This document shows positions 1 through 13,775 of a stretch of DNA of 33,174 nucleotides, in pieces (within the stretch, counting starts at the first letter, position 1; every line of letters begins with the position of its first letter). Position numbers and translations under genes: made by a program. The stretch covers positions 1-33,174 of the forward strand of contig ADNK01002213.1 of assembly GCA_000320545.1 (NCBI GenBank), given 5' to 3'. Origin of the DNA: Bigelowiella natans CCMP2755. Its lineage: Eukaryota; Cercozoa; Chlorarachniophyceae. The notes beneath the pieces were generated by a model, which had not been told where the DNA came from, made no database searches, and was given only the letters and a program-made list of their open reading frames with translations.

Positions 1-26
1 AGAGAGAGAGAGAGATAGAGAGAGAG
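1..26. repeat. (AG)n microsatellite at left edge
   Basis: Imperfect AG dinucleotide run continuing past the window edge. It lies in non-coding sequence of the CCDC17-like gene, 3' of the last visible exon. Confidence 0.9.
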
Positions 27-3007
27 GAAACGATGAAAAAGTTAAAGAACATGTCTGAAAGAACCTCTCTAAAACATAAATTCCAGTAAAAACCAACTTA
101 AAGCTTAAAATTGCTTCTTCCAAATTCCTCACAAACGTACCTCAGAAACACATTTTCCGGAAGGAATCGAGCAGCGTCTACATACACGTTCAATCTGGTA
201 CAGTCCAAAGAGTATATATTCTTAGTCTCACGTTTCAATTTAGATACACTCTCATCTTCAGCCGGAGCGAAGCTCATGTTATAAATGCATGAGTCTTAAT
301 CGCAGAGGCAGACTTTGCATATTAGAGCAAATGGAAGTGCTACTATTTGTACGCATCATCGTCGTTGTCCTATTGCATACCCGTCTCCAGACTCGAACGT
401 AATGTCCTTCGACTGGTGAACGTGTAGTATCCATGGAAGGTTGGATCCTCCTTTCGTCTTTTCCTACCCCCCCCCCCCCCAAGTAAGCACACATACATTG
501 ACATACGATAAGTCCACATATAATATTACGTATACTAGAACAGATTGGAAATTGCTAAAGGGCGGCGCAACAACAGAATATAGTAGTACCTCCATCAACG
601 GAACCTCCTCAGCTTCCTCAGGAGGAGGCAACTTGGGGTTATAAATGGACAAATCCAAAGCTCCTACCTGATTTCCCTATTCAAAAGGCAAATATATGCA
701 GTGAACGAGCAAATCTTCAATAATGGATTAATAAGGCTGCTAATACTTACCAGTAATTTTCCAAGATCAAAGAAGGACCCCCTTCGGTTTTCTTCGCGGC
801 CTTCATCTTTGCCCTCCTCGTCGGGACTGGACGCGGACTTGAGGCACTCTTTGATGCCGGTCTCAAAATCGATGGGGGGGGGGTGGAGCGACACTGGAGA
901 AGTTATTCTCGCCAGCCTGAGATATGCGATTGAAAGTCAAACTTATTTTGCTTGTAATAGACGCTGAATTATGTTCCCTCTGATGCTCCTTGTGAGGATA
1001 ATACCCAGACAGACGGAGTAATATAACACAGAAATAATGATATACATACCCCCATTCTGAGGGGCGTGATTTGCTATCATCCTCATCGTCTCCATTATTG
1101 TCTTCAAAATTATCCTCATCGTCACCTGATGGATACTATATCATGCCGTGGACATTGATCTGAAGAACTCCCTCCCCCTCAATTGCTAATTTGTCTGAGC
1201 GTAGGCTAAGATCTTATTCGTTATATACTAGATCATTTAAGGGGATTCTTACTTTGTTCCTCCAATTCATTCGTTGGGAAGAATAGTCTTTTGGTAAATA
1301 TCAAGCAAAATATGGTGATTGAGGCAATTGCATTCGTGAAAAGAGATGCAGGCTATCGCACCTATTTAGGCGCAAAATATGCTATGGTACAGCAACTTTT
1401 CTCTTTAAGAAATAGATAAATGACTGCACAAACGCGATCCGTACGCATATCCCGCATTGGAACGTTGTTTGGAACGAGCATGCAGCATTTTCAACCTCTA
1501 GAGGCAGCAACACGATGAAAATAAGCAGAATTATTACCTCAACATCGTCCACCCCATCAGCTTCTCTTTACTACCACTGCTCGATTTGCCAAAGGATGAG
1601 TCGGGCTGCTTGTAACAATGTACCATAAAAACCACAAAAACCTCTTTCAGATATGAACCAATCATTTTATACCTTTTGGCAAAGGAAAACTGCTCCTCAC
1701 TCTAGTATTCTATTTGTTGAGATGAAAAAGGAAACGTAGTGCGTATCAGGACGCCTTTGTTCGTATACCTTCCCAGAAGTATTGTTGGAGTGTTTCCTCT
1801 CATGCCCCTTTTGTTTCGTTTTATCCTTATCATCTTCAAGCGGTCTATCACTTCTAAGAAACGCCTTGACTAGCAGAAAGACATTCTTCCCCTGATTTGA
1901 TATCATATAAGTAGTTGTTCCGGAGAATAACAATACCAGTCGTTGTCAGTGCTACTTCTTGCGAAAACTGACGCATATTCACAACGTTCAAATTCTTGAT
2001 TAGTACCATGCATCCACAACTAATCATTCGAGACATGTCAAGATTCATTCAAACATTCAAAACATGCGCGACAAAGACGCCAATGACGGACTAAATAAAG
2101 CAGTAAGTTTCTGGGACGATTACATACTGGAGAAATCTTCCCGAAAACATGTCGACGAAGCCACCTACACGGAAGGCGGTATTCCGAAGCAAAACAAGCA
2201 CCAATTATGCACTAGAATCAACCTTCAAGTTGTGTTGATATCTATCTAAGGGAAGTTCTTTTCCAGATCCCCCTTCCTTCTACATTTTCCTCATTTTTTG
2301 AATAAGGATTTATCTTAATCTAGACTATCGGCATCAGAGTCGGCGAGAGGTGTAGATGTGTGTTGAACTCTATGAAGCTCCGTCTTATCTTGGTGGTGGT
2401 GATATCAGAGAGTTATACCGTGTTGTATTTAGTGCCCCAGAGATTCCTCTTTGTGCGTAGGGCAGCGTCCATCGTGGAATAGCCTCCTTCCACTTCGTAG
2501 CAGAACAAACAAGAATGGGATAGAATGCAGAAGCCATAAGAAGAAGAAAGTCGAGAGAAATATAATGCTTTGGTTAATATACGCACACACACACATACAC
2601 ACATATGTGCACATACGCGCAGAACATAGCATGTTGGATATTTGGTCACAAAATAAGAACATACATTCTTGATGTCGTAGTTGAAGTTTGCATCATTCTT
2701 CGGCCGCCAGACCTCGATCTGAGCCGCAACAACAACAAATTAATAAAATAAGTAGGGCGAACATCGATAGCTAAGAATTTCCTTCTGTATGATGAGAAAT
2801 TTCAAATACTACTTTCCATCATTGTAAAGATTATGAATAATATGACCGATATCTCTCACCGTCACCATTTCAATAAATTCGTATAGTAACCTGCAATCTG
2901 GAGTATTGTGGATCTTCCAAAGCATTCCATTCCATGCTTGTCACTAGCAGGCCAAACTAGGTTTTCAACCAACACAGCACACAACACAAACAACACGCAC
3001 GCACACA

Positions 3008-3067
<60 letters not shown>

Positions 3068-3977
3068 GAATCATATTACCACGCGTTGCTTATAATCGAT
3101 AAGCTACATGTATAACTCATCATCTTCCTAATGCTACTACCGATTGCTCTTCCGCCTACCAATCCGATATTGCGCCATGGAGAAGACACCGAAACACACA
3201 TATCATTACTATACGTGAGAAGAGACCAATAAAAGTCACTGTAAAACTATGGCAGCACCTAACACCTCTCAAAGAAATAAATGCATCTGTACATGCAAAT
3301 GAATGCATGTTTATTTATAGATGCTGAGTATTCTTTGAAGCTTATAAAAGCAAGCAGCTGAATTATTTGTCCAATCTAAAGAAATAGTAAAAACAAAAAC
3401 ACCAACGAATCCCATTCTACCTTCTTTCCTGCTTGATCTTCTTCTCTCTCTTCCTCGTCTGCACTGTCCTTTTTATCACTTTCAGCCTCCTTTTTCTTTT
3501 TTAAAGTGGTGAAAAGATGCACGCGATAGATGTGAGCGCCACCTCATCGCTTAGAAGTCAAGAATAGCAAGAATATTCATCCCAAGAGAATAAAAATGTT
3601 CCCCAGTTGTTGCCTCCTCTCTTAAAAAACGCACATTTTTACATGTGTAGTAGTAACCTCATTCTCGTCGTCTGCTGTTGTCACAGTTGTGCTGCATGAG
3701 GAGAGTAGACGAAGGGAAATGCACACTATCAGATTGTTGGCCATTTTCTAGCATTCTTAGGGTATGAAATTTGGTCTTAAAATCGACAGTTATTTACTAA
3801 TGTAAAAAACGAGAAGCAGCCATAACAGCCTAAAATAGCAAATTGTTGTCGTTCCTACTCCGAATCATCATCTGAGTTGTTTTCACCCTATTTTTATCAA
3901 ACACGTACATCGTGCATCAGCAATGATGAAAACCATACACAAACCGAATATTCTAGATATCTATACTGCATATTAGG

Positions 3978-4013
<36 letters not shown>

Positions 4014-4213
4014 CATTTATACTTCACACGAAACACGTATTTGGATGTGATATATATCAATACCTCTTTATTTTCTTGCACAGGCTTCGGCGGTGCAGCA
4101 GCTCGGCTTGAACTCCGATTGCTTTGTCTCGGTCTAGTTGGCGTCCAATTTCTTCCAACAAATGCACATATTATTCACTGAACATAATAGAGTAAAGAGG
4201 TATGGGGAATGAC

Positions 4214-4262
<49 letters not shown>

Positions 4263-5482
4263 AGGAGGTTAAGAGAAGGGAGACCTTGGACGTGCATATG
4301 GTCGGTATGGCTGATAGAAAGCTGAATTCTCAGACGCCTTCATCTGCAGTGCTTGCTGGTTCATATCCTGCATGAATCAATCGTCATTATATCTTAAAAG
4401 TAAATCTACCATCTTATTCAGTGCTACTGTGCTTATCATCATCATCATCATCATCATCATAATCATCATCACTACTACTTGCGTGGGAAGCAAACGGAGA
4501 TAGATAGAGCACAAAGGGACAACGGCCGTCACCTAAACACCAACCAAAACAAAGCACAATTGTATTAGCAACTATTCAAACTCACGACCACAAAACAGCC
4601 GCACCTCTGCGAGAGAAGCGAATATTGAGCTTAGAAGAAGCAGAAATAATGTAAGTCCCATGACTCGTGGATAAATGAGTCGTAGGATGAATATTATCGG
4701 TGTTAGTGTTATAATCATCGTACTCCTAAAAGTGCGCTGGTAGCATCTAAGCGTAACGGAGGTCTATGCAGGGGTACCTATAGTAACGCAAATAAATACA
4801 TATACTTTAATACCATGCAAAAACATCAATGGGTTACGTTGCATGTGTGCGTTTCAATATTATCGATTAGCATCGTCTGTAGAATTGCACTTATGGTGAG
4901 ATAGGAAAGCACACAAGACGAAGATGACGGCAAACTGACCCTCCACCAGCCTGTATTGAGCGATTTATCACTGTTGAAGAGATGAAGAGAAGACCACCCA
5001 ACTGGTAGAAGATTAAACAGAATGAAAGAGTAGTATTAGGGGAGGAAATAACACACAAATTCACCACACGATATTTGCAAACGGCATTCCTATGTACTAC
5101 TATGTTCATGTGTAAGTCCCCCAATTTGGTAATGACGATTCGATGACTGACCTGTCGTTGTTTTGCGTGTTTTTTCGTTGAAAATCTAACAGCATTCGTT
5201 CCACAAAGCGGTTAGTAGCAGCCGGACACATGCGAGACCAGAGATTTATACACAGCAACAAACGCACAAAATAAGCGAACAAACTACCTGCACTTGTACC
5301 AACAGCCTGCTCTGAGGGTTGACTGCCAACGACCCTGTGGATTGGTTGAATGGCGGAGAAAGATGAGGCTCGCAATAATCGATGGTACTCTGCATGCAAT
5401 TGGGGTGTGTGGTGGTGAATCATCATCACCGAGATCGACTTTCTTGTTGATGGTTGCCTTGAACATCTGCGTCTGGGCGTCC

Positions 5483-5523
<41 letters not shown>

Positions 5524-5650
5524 GCGATTGTTGAGGCAAAATCGGATACGTTAGTCGTGGTTATGGTGGTAACTTCTCTAACAGAAAGGCGGGTATTTGT
5601 ATTGGTTGTAATGGATTTCTCACCATGATATATATTATAGATCTCTCTCG

Positions 5651-5709
<59 letters not shown>

Positions 5710-7806
5710 TGTGTGTGTTTGATAAAATCTTAGTTATTTGAATACCGCTGCTAGTGGATCATCGGTTGATACTTGTTCTACCACAGGCTTTTGTATTCGC
5801 TCAGCCTAACATGAGAATAATGAGGAGGAGATTGCATGCATTGTTATGAGGAGGTTCTTTATCTTCCTTTGCACTAAGTGACTGAATGTTGCATAGCATT
5901 CTCAATAGTTGGTGTAAGAAGAAGCAGAAAGTTAAAGTCTGCGATTTGACTGAAGAAACGAATTCGTAACTCCACGATGGGCTGCTGCTACTACTACTAC
6001 TACTTATACTAATATTTCAACTGCTACTGTAATACCTTTCCAACCAGTTTACCGTTATCTACCAACTGCCACATCACCTGATTATACACATGAACAGATC
6101 ATCGACATTATATTAACAGACAACATAATGCTGAATCATCATGAGATCTGGATGTGCGGCTCATGGTAGCAAGCACGAGCTGAAACAAATTTCGTCGCTT
6201 TCTGGAACCGTACCAAGGCGTTGAAAGGCCCTTGGCTTCTGAGCCCAAGAACGTAATCATACTGCACGAAGCAACCTGAAGAATGCGTCCAACTCACACA
6301 CAGAAAAATGGGTAATCACACCTCATATCCAAGCGTTGAGAAACCCATCCTCAAAAGATGCTTGGATATCATCATTCTCCACGCCATAACTACGGCGAAA
6401 CTACCTAAACGAGGGTCATAATCCGACGCTTCGATCTTGTTATCGCCCTATGTCCACAACACAACAACGCTTTCCTTAAAAAAGGAGGAAAATCTCCCAA
6501 TGAGCCATAGGGTTTTTTTAGCTATCACTCGTTGAGTTGACATCGATTTTGATGAAAATGCTACTGCATGACACATCTACAGAATCACGTGATATGAGGC
6601 TATACAAGTGAAAATCCTACCTCGATAGTACTGTATGTATACACTCTCGCAACAGGTATATGTATTTTCGGTACATCGCACATCACACCACAACACAGCA
6701 TTCATGATCAGCCCAAAGCAATCCAAATATTTATTTGTTGCAATGGCTGCTGCAGCACTACCCTGTCAGCGATCTTATCCTCGAGAATTTCTCTCGCCCT
6801 TTCAAGATTGATAAGCCGCAGCTCCTGTAGCAGCAAGCTTTCTCAGTGGCGCACACACATTTTGATTGACTTGTAATAACTCATACGAGCACGTGTATCG
6901 TTAGATTGACTGCATAGGGCGGGAGGGGGTGGGGGCTTCTTTTTTCTTTCCTTAGTACCACTGATCATGCTGCGTGGATGAACATACTTAAGCAGGTTCA
7001 AATATTACCTCTTCACGTTCTCTCCTCTTAGCTTCTTTGATCTCCTACTCGTTGATAAATGCAAGATAACCAGAGGAGGAGATGATGCAAGTTAGACTAC
7101 GAATTATGCCACACGATCATGAAATACTGAATCACTCTCCAATAAACAGCTGGAGATGTGATTGATATGCGTGCAGTAAAGCGGTGTATTGGGATGTTGC
7201 GTGAGAGACGTGTTCTGCAGAATAGACATCATTCATTGAATTGAGAACAACTCGTTTCCTACAGTTGCAGCCATAGGCACTCATTTGTTGTTCGTTACCC
7301 TTGCTTGTTCTTTCTCCCATTGCCTCTGTGCGGCTTCGATCTCACTATTAACCAACAATCGTATCATCAATATTGGGGGATCCAGATAAGAAACTTTAGA
7401 AGCATAGTCGGCGCAATTGGCACTAAATATAGTCAACATGCTGCAAACTGCAATACGCCTATGCTATAGAAGGAAAGATGGCACTCTTCAGAAACTCTTG
7501 AGAACATTCCTCCTAACGCATCGTTTTCCCCATAGAATGCCGCGTAACGTAGGATGTGAAAGAATTGCGTGACATATCAACCGTTGTTCAGATAAGATCT
7601 CGTGCTCAAAACGCAACTTTGTCTTTTCCACCAGGTGATCCTACACGGTTTTTAACACACATGAATATGTACGTTCGTACGCTGCTTGATATACTGCTCG
7701 TAGGTATCCAGTAATAGTAATGCTGCTGCAAGATCAGTGCTTTGCCTTTGCATCGCATTCAGACACACACATACACGTGCACAGGCGGGGGGAACTCATT
7801 CACACA

Positions 7807-7858
<52 letters not shown>

Positions 7859-10366
7859 GTATAAGTTGTATAGCTTGCTTCCCTCTGGTAATCGAGCCAT
7901 TTGCGTGTACCTTCGATGACAGAATCACATACCACAAAATGAACAGTCGATGGGCGAACAGCAGACATCAGAAATGAACGATAATAGCACAGAATATGGA
8001 ACTTACAAGGGGTCCATCTGTACTTGTTGAGAACCAGCCATAGGATTGATCCCTCCTCCTTCCATGTTCTTATTCATGGGTATCATCCCTCCGCCTCCCA
8101 TGGCCCCCATCATCATCATCATCTGCATCTGAGGTATAGGAGGAGGAGAGAAAAGACGAGCGACAACACCCATATACTATTAGGGTCATAGCTCACTCAT
8201 TCTCCCTTCTAGCTCCTACACTACTTCAAACACAATGTAGGTGAAATGGTATGTTTGGATGATGAGTAGTCCCCTCTAAGCGGCGACTTGACCTGCTGCT
8301 GATGCTGCCTCATTTCGCTTTGCATCCTGAGTTGTGTGTAGGATAGAGTTTTCACCCCGGCTAAGCCACACCTTTCATCTAAAGCATCATTTTTCTTGGA
8401 GTTGTTCAATGATATTCATAATGCTTCTTTTGATAGAATTATCTTCTTTGAGGACAATCATCACTGCTTCTCTTACAAGATGTCTACCCACCTCTCTTTC
8501 ATCCTCTCTGTCTCGTTCTCAGCCTTTCAGTAAAATAAGGAATGATCCGTCACTCGATAACAGATCAGAAAATGGAGGGGGGATGGGTAGAAGAGAAGAC
8601 TAGGAGAAAGACAGCATGTATCTACGCATGCATGAATGTATGGCAAATCTCTTCAGTTGTCGTGTACTATTTGACACAGTGGTTGCGAGTATGCATATGC
8701 TATCACCGCACCTTCTCTACCATCTCCTTCATCTCTTTCACCAAACGTGTCGCCGTGTCGCCTTGAGGAGTAGGTCTCGCTTCACCGTAATTTTCGTTGA
8801 CCCGTTGACCACTTTGCTGATGTTGGCGGGGGGGATTAGAATACCGCTCTTGGTGACGCGGAGAATAGCTGCTGTTCCGCCAACGATGACCCCCATAACG
8901 TCGTTTCTTCGCTTCTTCCATGTCCTTCAAAACCTGTGCAGGGGAAAAGGACGATGTAAAGAGAACACACATCTTCAGAGCTTTTGAGATTGTAAAAGAG
9001 GGAGGCAGGGAAATCGAGATGTAAGAATCACAATCAAACAACACAAAACCTTTATTCATCACGTTTTAGGCTGTTCCTGCTGCCGCTCTTAGAAGAACAT
9101 GGATGTTTGTTTGCTGTCATTACACCGATTACCTGTGCTTCTCTTTCTAACTCCGATAGAGTCTCAATGAGTGATTCTCTAGCAGGATCCGACGAAGGCC
9201 TATTTATTTCGTTCATCATAGCAATAACAAGAAAGGGAAAAGTATGAGACCAATAAATAGAATGAGTGACAGCCATCTGTTACCTTTTCAATATTTCGTG
9301 GCGAAGCTCTTCAATTTCCTCCAGAAGATTGCCCAACGGGCTATTCCTCTCCACAGCGCCCTCCTCCCCTGGACGGTGTGTTGTAATTTTAATAGCAACG
9401 TCGATATACTACTGTGAATATTGAACAGTAGTCTTCGGTCAATCGGTACCTGCAGCAGCTTGGAAGTCCTTATCTTGATCACACTTGTTCCGTGTCCTGC
9501 CTCCTCCCCTTTAATACCATTTTATTTGATGTTGTGCTCTTACTCATGTCGCTTCTTATGTTGTGGTGGAAAGTAGAAACTCCACTACATTTTCTCATGC
9601 ATGGTACTTGTGTAGAAATCGTGAGAATTCGCGCGCAAACACACACTCACACACACACACACACACATAAGATGCAAGCCTTTTCTCTTCAACATAATCT
9701 TCAAAGAAAACGGTAATTAATATGTTGCTTGGGAATTTCCTTACCATTTTCTGGCCTCGTCATCAACCTGTTCTCCGTTGTTGTTGTTACTACTGGTGCT
9801 ACTGCTTCTCCTTCCATCAAACTCGGTTCTCCTTCTCTGTCTTCTTCTTCCTAGGACACGACTGAAGAGGCGTTAATATTGAATCATCAATCGGAAATTT
9901 CTTAAAACAAAGAATAACCGACGTGCACTGTACCTTTTTCGCGGCCGCTGTTTAGCCGATTCGTCCTCTCCTACAGAATGGTCGGTATCACATAGATATA
10001 TTGACTTTTGTGGGCTTGTGTTAGCAAGAGTAGGATGATTACATAAAAACAATCCAATTAACTGAATATATTTTTTACTTTTTTATGCTTTGCGCACACG
10101 GCTGCTTTGTGTGGGGATCGTTCTTTGCTAGCACTGCATGGCAGCAAGTATACATTTTTGTTGAAGTGACCTGTAACTTTGATTGTAAGCGGCTGAGCAC
10201 CTGCTACTTTCGAGGCTGCTGCTGTTTTCGGGTCGGTCTCTAGGTAACTGTTCTCTTTGAGGTGCCTCGATAACCCACGTAACATCGTAGCCTTTTCCAC
10301 GGTGGAATTAAAGAGACCAAAGCCATCAATGAGCCAGCATAGTGCAAAGATATACGTGTTCATATG

Positions 10367-10406
<40 letters not shown>

Positions 10407-11583
10407 TCGTTACTATGACATACTTTTATGCTTTCTTACCTTCGATGAGTCCGTTGATAGGTCCTTGGCCATGTGTTTCATAGTAGATGCAAAGTTACCA
10501 GCGGGCTGCTCCGCCTCCTCCTCTTTCTCGATAGTCTCACCGGTTTTCCCTTCGAGGGCACTTATCTATACAGATAATCCACAAACAAGAAAAATAAAAT
10601 CTTTGAAAGAAGCCGATATCAGCAATATTTAGGTAATGCCCCTCTCCCTCTCACCATTATTGACCACACCCGCGAACGACGCATAAACACAATCCCAAAG
10701 CTCATGGAAACAATAAAGCTACTTGTCGATTCAGAATGAGTAGGTCCTTCTGGTGCTGCCGATCTTGCTCCGCAAGGGCCTTTTCCATGTCCTCCAAGTT
10801 CAATTCCTCCAGAATGGGTCAAAAAGGGTGAGAAGAGATTTGGCCAAATTGTGAGTGCCATAGAAGAATAACATATACTATGTAGGTGTGTGTGGCTTCC
10901 TTTTTGACTCAAAATCAATATGAATGCGTTTAAGAAAGTTAATATGGAATATTTCCTATCTCAGTATCTATTGGTCAGTGCAAACAACTCTCTCACAACA
11001 ACACCACCTGTTCCAAGCCGCTCTTCCCTGTAACATTAGCTTCGATAGATGTGTCATTCTTCCCTCCACCATCTTCCATTTTAACGCCTCTCTTCTCAAG
11101 CTCCTATTTATAAAAACAATGATATGATTATTAATCGTATCCCAACGAATCTTCTCTTTCTGATTTTCCCTCCTTACAGTTAGCAGCAAACCTTGGAAAG
11201 TTTCGCATTTTCCTCCTCAAGCTTTGTCCTCTCCATCTCGCTCTTAGCCGTGGCAGCTCCCTATTTTTGAGGGCAGAAACCGAGGGGAGGAAGAGAGCCG
11301 TGTTTTCATCAATACCATTTTCGAAATCTCTGGTTGGTGATCGACGTTCAGGGGGTCTATTCCCTCGCATATTAACGGTACTGCTACACGACTACAACTG
11401 CTAGCATTTAGCACTGCTGCCACCTTCCGGTACATCAAAGCGGCTGCACGTCCTCCGTCAAAAAACTCGTTTCGATTTCGGTTTCTTTGCACAATTTTGT
11501 CGCTTGTCACTGCGGCAGGGGATGTGGGTTGGCGATGAGAACAATGATATAATATGTGTGTATTTCATTGTGTATGTGTGTGC

Positions 11584-11614
<31 letters not shown>

Positions 11615-11632
11615 TGTGTGTGTTTGGGTGCA

Positions 11633-11677
<45 letters not shown>

Positions 11678-13733
11678 CTTCCAATACATTCTATCAAGAT
11701 CACCAGATACCATTAACAATAGGAAGGAGGTGTTTAGAAGAAGATCGAAATTGGACTGATAACCGAATTCTATGATTTTTTCCTCGACAAAAGTATATTT
11801 TTGCTATTTGTGGTATTTATGCGATGATGCTACCATCTCCACCCTCTCTTGAAGCAATAAGCCCTTCTTTATTCCTCAAGATCTGGAAGAAGCAAGGACA
11901 CATTCATATTGCCGTTCCCCCCGATTGTGAGCTGCTTAAAGGCGCATTCTACCTTCTTTGTCAACTCTTGGATGTCTTGCCGGAGCTTTTGTTGTTGCTC
12001 TACGAGCTTCGTCTTCTCAATCGCCAACGATTCGGCCTGTGTTGTTTGACATAGGCCAACACGTGCACAAAGAGAAATGGAATGCTCGATGGGGGGGGAG
12101 ACGTTGCAGCAAATACGAAATGAATTTGATGATTTTACCTTCTTCCGTTTCTCCTCGCAAAGAATCGATAGCGAGTCGCCGTCCAGTTGTCGGAGCCTTA
12201 TTGCAGTTACAGTATTGCAAGTTTCTTAGAATCTGCTTCTACACGCAAATAATGAAGAGAAGGAAAACGCTTCCATTCGTTTTCCTGATGAGATTCCTCA
12301 TACATACCAACATGCAACCTATTCGATAAATCTCCTCTCAACTATATCATCTTCGCATTATTAGCTTTACTTTTCTTGAATTCGCCTCTGCTCCACCTAA
12401 CATTGTTAATATGCTCGATTAGCGGAAAAAGTAATTTGGCAATTTGCTGCAGCTCGCTGCGACTCAGCTCAGGCGCGATTCATACTGTTTTGTCGTCATC
12501 TCGCTACAAAATGATGTTTTTTAGAACATATATGCAGTGGTGTTGGTTGTCGTCGCCATATATCTCGATTACTCTCCGTTGGAGTTGCTTTCTCCTCTTC
12601 TCCTGTAGCATGGATATCTACGCAGAACAGAGGAATGTAAGTAGAATTGATGAGGCATGCAGCATTTCGAGTGGTCTCGACGCTGTGGAATTTGTGATTC
12701 TTAACGTTAAATAATTCGGTTACAAGCCCTTTTTTCTCTCATACTTTGGTAGTTGCGATTTCGCATAGTTAGCATAAACGCTACACGTGAGCGTCTAACC
12801 TGATATTTCAATGCCGCAGTTCGCTTCTCCCTCTCCTGTATTATTTTGGCCTGGAATAGAGCAGCAAAGTCACCCTCTTCATTTATTGCCTCTTGTACGA
12901 AATGAAAAGGCACTAATAAACAAAAGCGGGGAAGAAACAGAGATATGTAGAGCTATACGACGATCTGCGCTAGAATTCTTCCTTGCTTAGAAGTGGATGA
13001 ACTTTTTGTTGGGAAAGGTAAGTCACGGCACTTGATTCTCTTTCATAGATTTGAGCTTAACCCCGAAGTTCTTTCGCTGCTCGAATTCCACCTAGATTGT
13101 CGTTAATATTACGAAACGACACACATCTCATCAGGCTACCAAAATTTAAGCTGAAAAGAAGCGCGTGGAGAATCGATATATTTTAGCCTTTTCACCATTT
13201 ACCATCGAAGCAACGATGCAGCAGCCGTTGTAGTTACTATTGTGCTATCAACATCGAAAACTAACTCTGACCTCTTCTTTGAGCTGCTGGAACATTTGTG
13301 GGTCTTTCGTTGACGACTTCCGTGCCTCTTCGATGGTCTTTGCTCCGATCTGATTCCCAATAACATTTATTTGATCATTGATAGAAATGGAGGCAAATGC
13401 GGAGAGAGGTATATGGGAAATCATCTAGTCTTACAAGAAATAGTAATTATTTTGTCGTCATCTTACCAATGAATCTTTAGACAATTCGCCCTTCTCAGCG
13501 AGAAACTTTCGGATATCGGCTAGAGTGGTAGCATTCCTGGTTCATAATCATCTCAGGCACGTCACAAATGGGGACCATTCACGAAAATACAGCCTACTCA
13601 CATTCTGTGCAACATCGACATCAACAAGGAACGAAGAGCAACCAAACTCGGTTGTCTGACACTATTTCGCGATATGCAATACCCTCGTTTTCCCGGTGCA
13701 CAAGCACAACACAACATGTTAAACTATATAACA

Positions 13734-13775
<42 letters not shown>

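Noticed and set aside
2064-2249. 61-codon plus-strand frame
   Set aside because: It is antisense to exon 2128-2164 of the CCDC17-like gene, which fits its neighbours in phase.
5106-5429. 107-codon minus-strand frame rich in His and Gln
   Set aside because: Two frames overlap here. The phase-consistent exons 5288-5389 and 5152-5185, with C2-like strands, use a different frame.
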